Shown piece after piece: positions 1-9,502 of a stretch of DNA of 64,000 bases. The translations under genes were made by a program, and so were the position numbers. The DNA comes from Bradyrhizobium sediminis (GTDB lineage Bacteria > Pseudomonadota > Alphaproteobacteria > Rhizobiales > Xanthobacteraceae). Position 1 is the first letter of the stretch. Every line of letters starts with the position of its first letter. The DNA is taken from contig NZ_CP076134.1 of assembly GCF_018736085.1 (NCBI RefSeq), positions 2,552,501 to 2,616,500 on the forward strand, written 5' to 3'. Below the pieces are notes generated by a model. It saw nothing but the letters and a program-made list of their open reading frames with translations. It was not told where the DNA came from and ran no database searches.

Positions 1-232
1 ATCGGCATTGTTGGTCTCCCCGTTGGCTGCAGCACCGACAATTTTAGCGGCCGCATTCCGGCAAGACCATCCCTCCGGTGCGGACCTTTGCGGGCGAATT
101 GGGATGCATTCCAATGTTGACACATTTGGATGGAACCATTGCCGGGTTTCGTGGATTGACCGGATGCTAGCAGCGCCGATTGACGGTGCAGTGCAGCAGC
201 CAGCTTCGTTTCGCCGCTGTCGATGGCATGAC

Positions 233-841
233 ATGAACGCAGGGCTTGATCGCATCGAATCGAACAGGCTTGCCGGGCTCGCGAAGCTCGCCGGGTTTCG
301 CGGCCGTTCAGGAGGGCCCGAAGGCAAGACCTTCACGCCGGGATTTATCGGCGTGCTGGCCATCCTGATCGCCGGACTGGGGGCATGGGTGCTGTCCAGC
401 AATGGCAGCAACACCGCTGAAAGCGAACCGCTGAGCCTCGCAGCGGCGGTTGCGAGCGAACCGGCACCGCCGCCCAGCACGGACCTCGGGCTGGACCTGT
501 CCCTGCCCAACCAGGCGGCGAGCCCAGCCGATCCCCCAATCGAAGCGGCTCCCGTGGACGGGTTGAGGATCGCATCGCAGTCCTGGCGAAGGGGCGGCTT
601 GGGGTCGAAGGCCCTGGTAACCCTGACGCTCCGCAACGGCAACGATTACGCGGTCAAGGACATCGAGATCTTCTGCTCGTTTGCCCGCCGGGACGGCAGC
701 CACCTGACCGACCGCAAGCGCATCATTCCCGACACCATCGCCATGAAGAGCCGGAAAACCTTCGCGCGCCTGCATGTCGGCTTCGTCAACATTAGCGCGA
801 ATCAAGCGAAGTGCTCGCTGGTCACGGCCAGCCGCATCTGA
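233..841 (+). CDS. Hypothetical single-pass membrane protein
   Basis: A protein of about 202 residues that I do not recognise. A basic N-terminal cytoplasmic part of about 40 residues is followed by one hydrophobic helix (GVLAILIAGLGAWVL), a Pro/Ala-rich linker and a C-terminal region with beta-strand character (VTLTLRNGNDYAVKDIEIFC) that looks like a small periplasmic domain. The frame is open upstream to position 8, but that extension has no recognisable character, so the ATG at 233 is preferred. There is no clear Shine-Dalgarno site, so the start is uncertain. Function is unknown; an envelope role is inferred only from topology. Confidence 0.6.
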   Translation: MNAGLDRIESNRLAGLAKLAGFRGRSGGPEGKTFTPGFIGVLAILIAGLGAWVLSSNGSNTAESEPLSLAAAVASEPAPPPSTDLGLDLSLPNQAASPADPPIEAAPVDGLRIASQSWRRGGLGSKALVTLTLRNGNDYAVKDIEIFCSFARRDGSHLTDRKRIIPDTIAMKSRKTFARLHVGFVNISANQAKCSLVTASRI

Positions 842-982
842 TTCGATCTTCACGAAAAGTTAACCGCTCGCAAAAAATTGGCCCTGCGGGTGAACCGTGC
901 GGGCAGCTTCGGAACTAATTATGTAACCAGCAGTTGAGAGAACGATCCGTGTGGTTCCCGCATGGACGGAGCGGTCCTTGAG

Positions 983-1429
983 ATGCCCGTAGCACGATAC
1001 TTCTTCTATGTCGGCGGAGTGCTGCTGGCGCTGCTGTTCGCGGTTGACGCGTACGTGCCGAAGGAGCCGGTGGTGAGTGCGGCGATCGCGGCGGCGCCGA
1101 TCGAGAATCCCACCCTGAGGATCCGCTCCGACCGGAAATGGCCGGAGCGTGTCGTATACGATACCAGCGTTCCCACCATCGTTCCGCCGCCGGCTGCGAT
1201 AATCGAGGCTGCCGCCGCGGTTCCACAGCCGGTTGCCGAAATGTCGGCCAAGGCGCGCGTGCGGGAGTCGTTTGCGCAGTTCAGGCCGGCCGATGTTTCG
1301 AAGCCTGATGCCAAGCCGCATCCGAAGCGCAAGATTGCCAAGATCCGGGCGGCCCCACCGCCGATGTCGACGCCGATGATGCGGGTGGCGCAACGCCCGA
1401 ATTTTGGATTCTTTACCAGTACCTGGTGA
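983..1429 (+). CDS. Hypothetical membrane-anchored protein
   Basis: A protein of about 148 residues with an N-terminal signal anchor (YFFYVGGVLLALLFAVDAYV) followed by an Ala/Pro-rich, basic and probably disordered tail. Short proteins starting in this way recur in Bradyrhizobium, but I know no function. An ATG seven codons upstream (962) is an alternative start. A downstream regulatory role cannot be read from the sequence. No operon partner is evident because the next gene lies on the other strand. Confidence 0.55.
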   Translation: MPVARYFFYVGGVLLALLFAVDAYVPKEPVVSAAIAAAPIENPTLRIRSDRKWPERVVYDTSVPTIVPPPAAIIEAAAAVPQPVAEMSAKARVRESFAQFRPADVSKPDAKPHPKRKIAKIRAAPPPMSTPMMRVAQRPNFGFFTSTW

Positions 1430-1622
1430 GGCAAGGCGTTGTAACGATCTCGCTGCTGCTGGCGCGCTCGGAGTGATTCGAATTCTGCCAATAACGCCCT
1501 GAAAACAAATCAATTTCGTCACGCTGCGTTGATCCGTGCGCTCGTCGGCGGTCGGAGAAGGGCTTCGGTCTCAGCTCTTGCCGCCCCAAGGATGGGGCTA
1601 TGCTTCCGGGCGCCGGACTAGC

Positions 1623-1892
1623 TCAATAGCCGCGGCGATACCGCCGGTCGCGTCCTCCCGGCGACGCTGTTGCGCCCGCGTAAAACGGGTTGACGATGCA
1701 CTGGGCGGGGAGGCCCGATGCGGCCTGGGCGCACTGTGCCAGCGAGGTATAGGCGCATTCGAAATGCTCACCGCCGAACATTTCGATGACCTTGAGGCAG
1801 ACCGGATAGTTCGGATTATACGTCTGGGCGCGAGCTGACGGCGTCGCCGAAACCGTCGCAATCGCCAAGATCGCCAGAGCCAGAATGCGCAT
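1623..1892 (-). CDS. DUF3551-like small secreted protein
   Basis: A protein of 89 residues beginning with a clear signal peptide (MRILALAILAIATVSA, then ARA before the mature part). The mature protein has four cysteines (PVCLKV, FECAYT, QCAQ, QCIVNP) that could form two disulfides, and ends in an Arg/Tyr/Gly-rich tail. This is the DUF3551 pattern, which is present in many copies in Bradyrhizobium genomes. The start at 1892 is chosen because it places the signal peptide at the N-terminus; upstream ATGs at 1904 and 1922 would add about ten residues. Function is unknown. Confidence 0.7.
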   Translation of the reverse strand: MRILALAILAIATVSATPSARAQTYNPNYPVCLKVIEMFGGEHFECAYTSLAQCAQAASGLPAQCIVNPFYAGATASPGGRDRRYRRGY

Positions 1893-2060
1893 TAGAATCT
1901 CCATCGGGATTGACGGCACCATATCTCACACTCGCTGCGCCCAGTCACGCTCCGCGCGGCCTCGGCGTATTCGTGGGCCAGCTCGATGTCGTCATCGGTG
2001 TGGCCCGGATTCGCGCCCATGCCTCCCGGAACGGTAGCTTGGCAGCTCCAGCGCCGCCGA

Positions 2061-2137
2061 TGGCGCGCTCGGAGAGATTCGAACTCCCGACCCTCGGAAT
2101 CGAAATCCGATGCTCTATCCAGCTGAGCTACGAGCGC
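2061..2137 (-). tRNA. tRNA-Arg (anticodon TCG)
   Basis: Read on the minus strand, a 7-bp acceptor stem (GCGCTCG with CGAGCGC) closes a full cloverleaf of 77 nt with a genomically encoded CCA end. The D-arm (AGCTCAGCTGGATAGAGC), an anticodon stem TCGGA/TCCGA with loop TTTCGAT, and a T-arm with loop TTCGAAT are all present. The loop gives anticodon TCG, which reads CGA arginine codons. Confidence 0.93.
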
Positions 2138-2481
2138 GTGCGTGGCTCGCTTACCAGACTTGTCCCGACAGGGCCAGCAGAGCGCCTCCGGACCCGGCCT
2201 GAGGGCCTGCGCGTCCCGGAATCGGATTGGTCTTCACTCAAGAGGCGACCGGATGAGGGGAAATTGCGTTGCCGCGCCTGCGGTCCGGCCATCGCCAGGG
2301 GGCCCGATCCGGCGCCAATTGACGCCTGAATGGGGGAAAATCGCCTGCGGATGCCCATTTTTGGTCCAATCCGGATGCTTAACGGAATCCCAACACACTA
2401 ACGCCAGAGTCCTGCCCTCTGGTCCTCTGGCGGACCGGATTTCCCGGGTCCCGACAGGCTCTATCCGCGTCCGATCGATTC
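2138..2481. other. Gene-free stretch between tRNA-Arg and a secreted protein gene
   Basis: About 340 bp in which I see no convincing gene. It should hold the promoter of the minus-strand tRNA-Arg and of the gene starting at 2482, but no strong -35/-10 pair stands out. ORFs here have no recognisable protein character. Confidence 0.5.
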
Positions 2482-2928
2482 ATGCGCATCACGCTCTTGC
2501 CTCTGCTGTTGCTCTCGCTGCTGGCCATAACGCCGGCACGCGCCGATCTGCACATCACCCGCGATCACGGCGGCTACGTCACCGAATACAAGGCGAAGTA
2601 CGAGCGAATCCGCGACCGCAAGGAGCGCGTCATCATCGACGGCATCTGCAATTCGGCCTGCACCCTGGTGTTCGGCATCGTGCCGATGAACAAGGTGTGT
2701 GTGACGCCGCGGGCCAGCCTCGGCTTCCACCAGGCCTATTACGACAAGGCGTTTACCTTCGGTATCAAGGTCACCAGTGCGGAGGGGACATCCGATCTGA
2801 TGTCCTACTACCCGCGGCCCGTGAAGGACTGGATCCGCCGCAACGGCGGGCTGACCACCGAGATGAAGAAGATCAAGAACGGGACCGAACTCTGGAAGAT
2901 CGTCGACCCCTGTCCAGAAGAGTTCTGA
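2482..2928 (+). CDS. Secreted protein with ClpP/crotonase-like serine motif
   Basis: A protein of 148 residues with a strong signal peptide (RITLLPLLLLSLLAITPARA). The mature part contains DGICNSACTLVFGI, where the serine sits after a turn as in the ClpP-like proteins grouped in COG3904 (predicted periplasmic proteins). A later GFHQAYYD segment could supply a histidine, as in those proteins. Whether it is an active serine peptidase is unknown, because the family is poorly studied. The start is supported by the signal peptide. The downstream PhzF gene is convergent. Confidence 0.65.
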   Translation: MRITLLPLLLLSLLAITPARADLHITRDHGGYVTEYKAKYERIRDRKERVIIDGICNSACTLVFGIVPMNKVCVTPRASLGFHQAYYDKAFTFGIKVTSAEGTSDLMSYYPRPVKDWIRRNGGLTTEMKKIKNGTELWKIVDPCPEEF

Positions 2929-2933
2929 TCCCC

Positions 2934-3842
2934 TCAGGCCAGGTCAATCGTTCCTGACATCACCGGCACACAGCGGCCGCCGATCCAGGTCGCGGTAACC
3001 GCACCGTTTTTCTTCTCGGCCTGCGCCTGCAAAATGCTCGGCCGTCCCATCTCGACGCCTTGCGCGATCGTCTTCGACAACAAGAGGTTCGCCTCCGGGC
3101 GCAGACTGGCGAGCAGGCCGATCAGCGCGACGTTGGCAGCGCCGGTCGCCGGATCCTCGGGAATGTTAAGGTGTGGTGCAAACATCCGCGCGCGGATGTC
3201 GATGTCACCCTCTTGGACCTGCGCATAGATCATGATGCTGACGACGGGGTGCTTGGCGACTTCGAGCCGGAACACGTCGGCGTTCGGGTTTGCCCCGAGC
3301 AGCGCAGTGCGGCCCTTCAATTCGGCGAGGATGAAAGGGGCGCCGCAGGACGCGATGCATGGGCGATGATGGGCCGTCTCGATATCGGCGAGCGAAATCC
3401 CGCACGCTGATGCCACCAGTTCGCCCGCAACCTCCGCGCCGACCGCGAGCGGCTGCGGTGCCGCGACCTTTGATCCCACCGCCGTCGCGCCATCTCGCAA
3501 GATATCGATCGGGACCAGGCCGGCTTTTTCCTCGAAGATGACACGGTCGCCGCTGACAGGCCGGCCGTAACTGACGCCGGAGCGCGCCAGCACGAAGGCC
3601 GTGCCGACATTGGGGTGGCCGGCGAACGGCATCTCGCTGCGCGGGGTGAAGATCCGCACTTCGGCCGTGTGCGCGGGGTCCTTCGGGGGCAGCACGAAGG
3701 TGGTCTCCGCCAGATTGAATTCGGCGGCGATGGCCTGCATCTGCCCGGTCGACAATCCCTCGGCGTTGAGGACGACGGCAAGCGGATTGCCCACGAATTG
3801 CGTGCCGGTGAACACATCGACTGTCTGAAATTGCGGGCGCAT
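2934..3842 (-). CDS. PhzF family isomerase
   Basis: A 302-residue protein of the usual length for the PhzF/diaminopimelate-epimerase fold. Family signatures are visible: [17 protein letters not shown] at residues 8-24, NLAET at 43-47 with E46 equivalent to the catalytic glutamate of Phz[11 protein letters not shown] near residue 90, and the C-terminal [11 protein letters not shown]. Proteins of this type isomerise small hydroxy or amino acids. There is no phenazine gene cluster here, so the true substrate is unknown and the phz name should not be used. It lies 12 bp downstream of frmA on the same strand and may be co-transcribed. Confidence 0.87.
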   Translation of the reverse strand: MRPQFQTVDVFTGTQFVGNPLAVVLNAEGLSTGQMQAIAAEFNLAETTFVLPPKDPAHTAEVRIFTPRSEMPFAGHPNVGTAFVLARSGVSYGRPVSGDRVIFEEKAGLVPIDILRDGATAVGSKVAAPQPLAVGAEVAGELVASACGISLADIETAHHRPCIASCGAPFILAELKGRTALLGANPNADVFRLEVAKHPVVSIMIYAQVQEGDIDIRARMFAPHLNIPEDPATGAANVALIGLLASLRPEANLLLSKTIAQGVEMGRPSILQAQAEKKNGAVTATWIGGRCVPVMSGTIDLA

Positions 3843-3854
3843 CTTAGCTCCTAT

Positions 3855-4982
<1,128 letters not shown>

Positions 4983-5078
4983 GGCATTCCTCGTTTCATC
5001 GATCTGCGTTTTCCGGCGAGCGGGCCCGCGGGATTCTGGATTGCCGGATAGCATATGTTCAGGCAATCAGGGCCGCAA

Positions 5079-5951
5079 ATGAGCAGAGACCTCGAAAATT
5101 TGGCCGCGCGCGCGGCGCCGGCGATTTTTGTCGTGCTCTGGAGTACCGGCTTCATCGGCACCAAATACGTCATTCACAATGCCGACCCGCTGACCTATCT
5201 GGCGCTCCGCATGGCTGTCGTGGTCGGGTTGATGGCGGTTATCGTCGCAATCGCCCGCCCGGCATGGCCCAACCGCACCGAGATCGGCCATAGCATCGTC
5301 GCCGGTATCTTGGTGCATGGGTTCTATCTCGGCGGCACCGCGGTCGCGATTTCGCTTTCGATTCCGGCAGGGCTTTCGGCGCTGATTCCCGGCCTGCAGC
5401 CGATCCTGACGTCGACCATCGCGAACCGCTGGCTGGGCGAGCGCGTCACGCCGTTGCAATGGTCGGGGTTGCTGCTCGGGCTCGCCGGCGTGGTGCTGAT
5501 CCTGCACGATCGTCCAATGAGCGGGCAGGCGGGCTGGGGCTGGTTTGCCTCCGCGGTCTCGCTGGTCAGCATCACGCTCGGGACCTTGTACCAGCGGCGC
5601 TATTGCGGCCGGATCGACTGGCGCAGCGGCAATCTCGTGCAGTACGCGGCCGTGGCGGTGTTCTTCACCGCCGGAGCATTCATGTTCGAGAACCGCGTGG
5701 TTCACTGGACGGCCGAGTTCACCCTGGCGCTGGCATGGCTCGCGGTGGTGCTGTCGATCGGATCGATCGGGCTGTTGTACTGGCTGATCCGGCGCTCGGC
5801 GGTGACCTCGGTGGCGAGCCTGTTCTATCTGGTGCCGGCGGTGACCGCGATCATGGCCTATGTGCTGTTCGACGAGCGGCTGGACACGATTGCTATCGTC
5901 GGCATGGTGGCCTGCGCCGCCGCGGTATTTCTGGTCAACCGGCGTGCGTGA
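5079..5951 (+). CDS. EamA/DMT family transporter
   Basis: A membrane protein of about 290 residues with around ten hydrophobic helices in two EamA repeats. The first begins IFVVLWSTGFIGTKYVI and the second includes LGTLYQRRYCGRID. This is the drug/metabolite exporter superfamily in the inner membrane; the substrate cannot be predicted. A start eight codons upstream (5055) is possible. Transcription diverges from frmA across about 100 bp. A long stem-loop lies just downstream. Confidence 0.85.
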   Translation: MSRDLENLAARAAPAIFVVLWSTGFIGTKYVIHNADPLTYLALRMAVVVGLMAVIVAIARPAWPNRTEIGHSIVAGILVHGFYLGGTAVAISLSIPAGLSALIPGLQPILTSTIANRWLGERVTPLQWSGLLLGLAGVVLILHDRPMSGQAGWGWFASAVSLVSITLGTLYQRRYCGRIDWRSGNLVQYAAVAVFFTAGAFMFENRVVHWTAEFTLALAWLAVVLSIGSIGLLYWLIRRSAVTSVASLFYLVPAVTAIMAYVLFDERLDTIAIVGMVACAAAVFLVNRRA

Positions 5952-5968
5952 CGAGATTCGCTTGAGTC

Positions 5969-6002
5969 CACAAGCCTCCGGGCTTTCACGCGGAGGCTTG
6001 TG
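5969..6002 (+). terminator. Stem-loop after EamA gene
   Basis: A perfect inverted repeat with 12-bp arms (CACAAGCCTCCG and CGGAGGCTTGTG) around a 10-nt loop, 17 bp past the EamA stop codon. No T-tract follows, so it may be an mRNA 3'-end stabiliser or an imperfect terminator. Confidence 0.55.
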
Positions 6003-6125
6003 CGGAATGGGTGCCGGTGATCAGCGCTTCGCACTCAACTACCGCGCACAGTCGCATAGGCCTTGAGCGCGCGCTCGCGTCCTCGTTTGTGAAGGCGCGT
6101 GTTGGCTCCGCGCTCGGACTCAGAG

Positions 6126-6424
6126 GTCGGCGACATGCTGGGCGAGATCAGGCTGGCGCCCGCGATCCTGTCCTACCCGCTCTATGTGGCCGGCGTTCTG
6201 ATTTTCGTCAGCGGCTCGGCCGCCGCGACCTCGCAATCGACGCTGCTGTACGGTGCGTTGTTCGGATTGTTCTGCTATGCGACCTTCGATCTGACGTCGC
6301 TGGCGCTGCTCAAGCACTGTGCTGGCCGGCCGCCATTGTCGACGTGAGCTGGGGATCGTTCGTGACCGCTCTATCGTCGACCGCGGGCTTGCTGATCGCC
6401 AACTGGGTTGCGCCGAAGGTTTGA
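6126..6424 (+). pseudogene. DUF2177 family membrane protein, decayed fragment
   Basis: Two overlapping frames together give the C-terminal two thirds of a DUF2177 protein. The first frame reads VGDMLGEIRLAPAILSYPLYVAG and FGLFCYATFDLTSLALLK, then runs out at 6347. The second frame continues with IVDVSWGSFVTALSSTAGLL to 6424. The change of frame falls at about 6318-6330. The N-terminal 40 or so residues expected for the family, including the first transmembrane helix, are not found upstream. The copy is therefore truncated and frameshifted. A sequencing error could explain the frameshift but not the missing N-terminus. Confidence 0.7.
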
Positions 6425-6429
6425 CTCCC

Positions 6430-6470
6430 GTCATTCCGGGTCTGGTGCAGGCGCACCACCCCGGAATGAC
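6430..6470. repeat. Short palindromic intergenic repeat (GTCATTCCGG family)
   Basis: Arms GTCATTCCGG at 6430-6439 and CCGGAATGAC at 6461-6470 form a perfect 10-bp inverted repeat. The same arms bound the longer element at 12395-12553, so this is a small member of one interspersed family. It lies between the DUF2177 relic and the convergent peroxiredoxin gene. Confidence 0.75.
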
Positions 6471-6514
6471 AGCCTCGAGTGCGTTACTTCGCCCGCAGTG
6501 ACGACCCCGGGTCC

Positions 6515-7174
6515 TTACTTCGGCTGCGGCACGATCCGCAGGTAAGGCTTCGGCGCTTTCCAGCCCTGCGGATAGATCGTCTTGGCCTCGTCGTCGCTGA
6601 CAGAGCCGGCGATGATGACGTCTTCGCCCGGCTTCCAGTCGGCCGGCGTCGCGACGCGATGCTTGGCGGTCATCTGCATGGAATCGATCACGCGCAGGAT
6701 TTCCTGGAAATTGCGTCCTGTCGTCATCGGATAGACCAGCAGCAGTTTGATCTTCTTGTCCGGCCCAATGATGAAGACGTTGCGGACGGTCTGGTTGTCG
6801 GCGGCGGTACGGGTGGCGACGTCACCCGAAGTGGCGGCCGGCAGCATGTCGTAGAGCTTCGATACCTTGAAATCGGTGTCGCCGATCATCGGATAGTTCG
6901 GCGCCGCGCCCTGCGTCTCCTTGATGTCTTCGGACCACTTCGCGTGGTTGGTCACGGGATCGACGCTCAGCCCCATCAGCTTGACGCCGCGCTTGTCGAA
7001 TTCCGGCTTCAGCTTGGCCAGCGCGCCGAGCTCGGTGGTGCAGACCGGTGTGAAATCCTTGGGGTGCGAGAACAGGAGCGCCCAGCTGTTGCCGATCCAG
7101 TCATGGAATTTAATTTTACCTTCGGTGGTTTCAGCCTCGAAATCCGGGGCTACAGCGCCAATCTGGAGAGCCAT
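6515..7174 (-). CDS. Peroxiredoxin of the 1-Cys (Prx6) type
   Basis: A 219-residue thiol peroxidase. The active-site motif is HPKDFTPVCTTELG with the peroxidatic cysteine at C45. The long C-terminal domain (LLVYPMTTGRNFQEILRVID and later GEDVIIAG) is typical of the Prx6 group rather than of short AhpC proteins. It reduces hydrogen peroxide and alkyl peroxides in the cytoplasm; the electron donor is not evident. The start at 7174 agrees with the family N-terminus and follows an AAAGGA-type ribosome binding site. A good promoter lies upstream. Confidence 0.92.
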   Translation of the reverse strand: MALQIGAVAPDFEAETTEGKIKFHDWIGNSWALLFSHPKDFTPVCTTELGALAKLKPEFDKRGVKLMGLSVDPVTNHAKWSEDIKETQGAAPNYPMIGDTDFKVSKLYDMLPAATSGDVATRTAADNQTVRNVFIIGPDKKIKLLLVYPMTTGRNFQEILRVIDSMQMTAKHRVATPADWKPGEDVIIAGSVSDDEAKTIYPQGWKAPKPYLRIVPQPK

Positions 7175-7220
7175 TTTACGACCTCATGTCCTTTAAGTTA
7201 CAGGTAAATTCGTCTTTGCC

Positions 7221-7249
7221 AGTATAGTAGGCCGCACGTCCGATGTGAA
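7221..7249 (-). promoter_or_regulatory. Putative sigma-70-type promoter of the peroxiredoxin gene
   Basis: On the minus strand a TTCACA -35 (7244-7249) and a TATACT -10 (7221-7226) are separated by 17 bp, ending about 47 bp upstream of the peroxiredoxin start codon. No OxyR-like dyad was recognised. Confidence 0.55.
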
Positions 7250-7548
7250 CGGCCGGCAGGCAAAAGGGTAGATCCTTCTCCGGGAGCGGAAACTCCTAGC
7301 ATCTTCTTGCGATCAGCGCGCGTGCGGCGAAAAGACCGCAGCGGCGGCAAATGTCCCGGTTGCCCCGATATTGCCTTTTATGCCGCCCATCACCCCGGGC
7401 CCGGTTGCGATCGGGATCCGTGACGGATGTCACAGCGACTAATCGGCAACCAACTAAAAAACTCGCGAGCGAAGTTTCGAATCATTAACCACTCGTTTAC
7501 GCCCGCGTGAAATTGCTCAACCAGAACAAGAAAATGAGAAGTGCACCA
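7250..7548. other. Gene-free stretch between divergent genes
   Basis: About 300 bp upstream of the divergent peroxiredoxin and 7549 genes. Apart from the peroxiredoxin promoter I see no RNA gene or strong dyad. The segment next to 7500 is AT-richer and probably carries the promoter of the rightward gene. Confidence 0.45.
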
Positions 7549-8124
7549 ATGTCTGCTTCTGCCGGAATACTTGCCGACCGTCTCGGCGCCTTTGAGCCGT
7601 CCGACATCTCCTGCCGCGATACCGCAGCGCTTGCGCTGGCCGTCGTGCGCGATGGCGTGATCACCGGCGAGGGCCCCACCACCAAGGGCCGCGTTCATTT
7701 TTCCCGCGCGCTGGATGCCGATGACGCCGCCTGGTGCGCGCGCATCCTGACTGCGACCGCCGTTGAGCATCAGCCGGTCAGCCGTGCCGAAGCCGAGACG
7801 CTGTTCGAGATCAATGATGCCGCCGCCGAGCGTAGCGACGACGGGGTGTTCGACGATTTGCTGGCCAAGGCCGTCGTACACCATGCGGCGTCCGCCTCCG
7901 GCCTGCCGGTGCCGCCGCGCACGGTCGCGCTGTCGCCGGAAACCTCGATCGAAAGCTGGGCGCCAACCCAGGCAGTCGGCGTCGATATCGAAGTGCTGCA
8001 GTGGATCGCAAGCCAGATGCGCGGCAAGCGCCGCAGCAACCGCACACTGATGAGGATGGTCGCCACCATCGTCGGCGCCGCGACGCTGCCGCTGCTGCCG
8101 AACGTGTTCGACATCGGGATGTAA
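7549..8124 (+). CDS. Hypothetical conserved protein
   Basis: A protein of about 191 residues starting MSASAGILADRLGAFEPSD. It is mostly helical by composition, and a basic segment near the C-terminus (MRGKRRSNRT) precedes a short hydrophobic stretch. I do not recognise a family. The plus-strand reading is preferred over the 259-codon antisense ORF because its amino-acid composition is balanced and its Met follows a GAGAAG-like ribosome binding site; an ATG at 7507 is an alternative. Function unknown. Confidence 0.6.
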   Translation: MSASAGILADRLGAFEPSDISCRDTAALALAVVRDGVITGEGPTTKGRVHFSRALDADDAAWCARILTATAVEHQPVSRAEAETLFEINDAAAERSDDGVFDDLLAKAVVHHAASASGLPVPPRTVALSPETSIESWAPTQAVGVDIEVLQWIASQMRGKRRSNRTLMRMVATIVGAATLPLLPNVFDIGM

Positions 8125-8240
8125 CGGCGCGCGAAATGCGCCGCGCCCGACGCCGATCCAGCGCAACACGGCGGTGATTGGTTGCTGCGTTCGCAGCGGC
8201 GCCGGATGCGGATTTAGTTGTCAAACAGCCTCTGTGCCTT

Positions 8241-8274
8241 CTTCACCTCTCCCCGCAAGCGCGGCGAGGTGAAG
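8241..8274. repeat. Stem-loop with CTTCACCTC arms
   Basis: Inverted repeat CTTCACCTC (8241-8249) with GAGGTGAAG (8266-8274) around a GC-rich loop. It may terminate one of the two convergent genes; no T-tract follows. Confidence 0.4.
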
Positions 8275-8360
8275 AGGTGCAAACTTGACTTCGCGATCTC
8301 GCGGCGCAATCCGCCCGAGGTTTGTCATCAATTTCCTTACCCTCTCAATCAGAGGGCGCA

Positions 8361-8462
8361 GGGAATGCCGGGCGCCCGATGCGCCCGATAGCCGCGTGTG
8401 CAATGATAGTGGTAGCGCGCACACGCGTTAGTCAGGTCACACCGGAATCACCCGGCATTCCC
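8361..8462. repeat. Large palindromic intergenic repeat (GGGAATGCCGGG family)
   Basis: Outer arms GGGAATGCCGGG (8361-8372) and CCCGGCATTCCC (8451-8462) enclose an inner pair GCGTGTGC / GCGCACACGC. This layout matches a repeat family I recall from Bradyrhizobium and Rhodopseudomonas intergenic DNA. It occupies most of the 390-bp gap between two convergent genes; the rest of that gap holds nothing else I can name. Confidence 0.65.
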
Positions 8463-8514
8463 CGCGCAATGGTTTTACGGTTTCCTTCGCGCTCTTCCGG
8501 AGCCCGGCTATCCG

Positions 8515-9258
8515 TCACTTACCTTTCGCGCCGCAATTATACGCCTTCCGAAATCCCGCAGCCTGGGCATCTTCCTCCGAGCAGAACCAGCGGTCCGGCT
8601 CCGTCAAACCAGGGTAGCTGCGGCAGCCCTGCAAGTGATAGACACCGCGATTGCCGGTGACGCGGGCGCGCACGGCAAATTTACCCTTGATGTTGCATCC
8701 CGACGGCATCACCGGTTGCTCGGGAAACAGCACCGCGCGTATCTCGCGGTCTTTGTCCGTCCTGCAGGAATCGCCGAGCAAGGCGCCGTCCTTCCGCCCG
8801 CGGCGGAATTCGGACGGCGCGACAAAGCAGCCTTTCCAAAGTCCCTGGCGTCTGTCCTTGGCGCCGGCTTCGTCCTCCCTGAAGCGTCCCTTTGCGGCGG
8901 GATCGAAATTCAGCGCGAAGCCTTGGCGCACCACGAGCTGGTTCAAGCTGGTGGTTTCGCCCACAACGGTGCAAACGCCGATGCGCCGCTTCTTGTAGGC
9001 CGGATCCGCACCCAGATCGCCGCAGCGGATCTCGCGGCCGCCGCTCAATTTGGCCAGTTGATCGCGCGCTTCAGCGCCGCAAGCCCAGGTATCGGCGTGC
9101 TCGTCGATGCACATCTGGTCGAGCTCAGGGGCATCGATTCCGTCGAGCCGGTAGGTGACGCCGGCGAGCTGAAGCGTGCCGCCGTCCTTGACGACGGCGC
9201 TGGCGGCCCAGCTATGGCTTGCCGAGAAGACCGCGAGGATCAAGATAAGAAAGCGCAT
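8515..9258 (-). CDS. Secreted thermonuclease (SNase)-like protein
   Basis: A 247-residue protein with a signal peptide (MRFLILILAVFSASHSWAA) followed by a staphylococcal-nuclease-like OB-fold: VVKDGGTLQLAG, YRLDGIDAPELDQ, a region rich in charged residues around YKKRRIGVC, and LNQLVVRQGFALNF. The GIDAPE motif is the family hallmark. About 90 C-terminal residues after the SNase part contain several cysteines (SGCNIKG, LQGCRSYP, WFCSEEDA), perhaps a small cell-surface domain. It probably hydrolyses nucleic acids in the periplasm, but the catalytic arginines cannot be assigned with certainty. The start at 9258 is fixed by the signal peptide. Confidence 0.82.
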   Translation of the reverse strand: MRFLILILAVFSASHSWAASAVVKDGGTLQLAGVTYRLDGIDAPELDQMCIDEHADTWACGAEARDQLAKLSGGREIRCGDLGADPAYKKRRIGVCTVVGETTSLNQLVVRQGFALNFDPAAKGRFREDEAGAKDRRQGLWKGCFVAPSEFRRGRKDGALLGDSCRTDKDREIRAVLFPEQPVMPSGCNIKGKFAVRARVTGNRGVYHLQGCRSYPGLTEPDRWFCSEEDAQAAGFRKAYNCGAKGK

Positions 9259-9502
9259 ATTGACCGTTGCCTCTATTTGGTTTTGCTTTGCGAACGGATT
9301 GTTGCATCCGTCGCGGCGCGCCGGACTGCGGCCCCGGAATCTGCGGGAAACGTTATGGTAAGTCCGCGCGCTGATCGAGGGGCCTCTTGGTCGTCGAGGC
9401 GCGCTTTCGCTGCCAAAGTTGGGAATAACCGGACTGCGCAGCCGACGTCGGGACAAGAATCCGGTATTGGCGGTGCGCACCGTGGCGGGAGTGTTGGGCA
9501 GG

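Noticed and set aside
2061..2137. tRNA-Arg as an integration site
   Set aside because: No integrase, no repeat of the tRNA 3' end and no foreign genes were found beside it.
2934..3842. Phenazine biosynthesis gene phzF
   Set aside because: Only the fold and catalytic glutamate match; no other phenazine genes are present, so it is listed as a family member only.
7390..8169. A 259-codon minus-strand open frame
   Set aside because: The plus-strand frame at 7549-8124 has a more normal composition and a better start, so the minus-strand frame was judged a shadow; this is the least certain of these choices.
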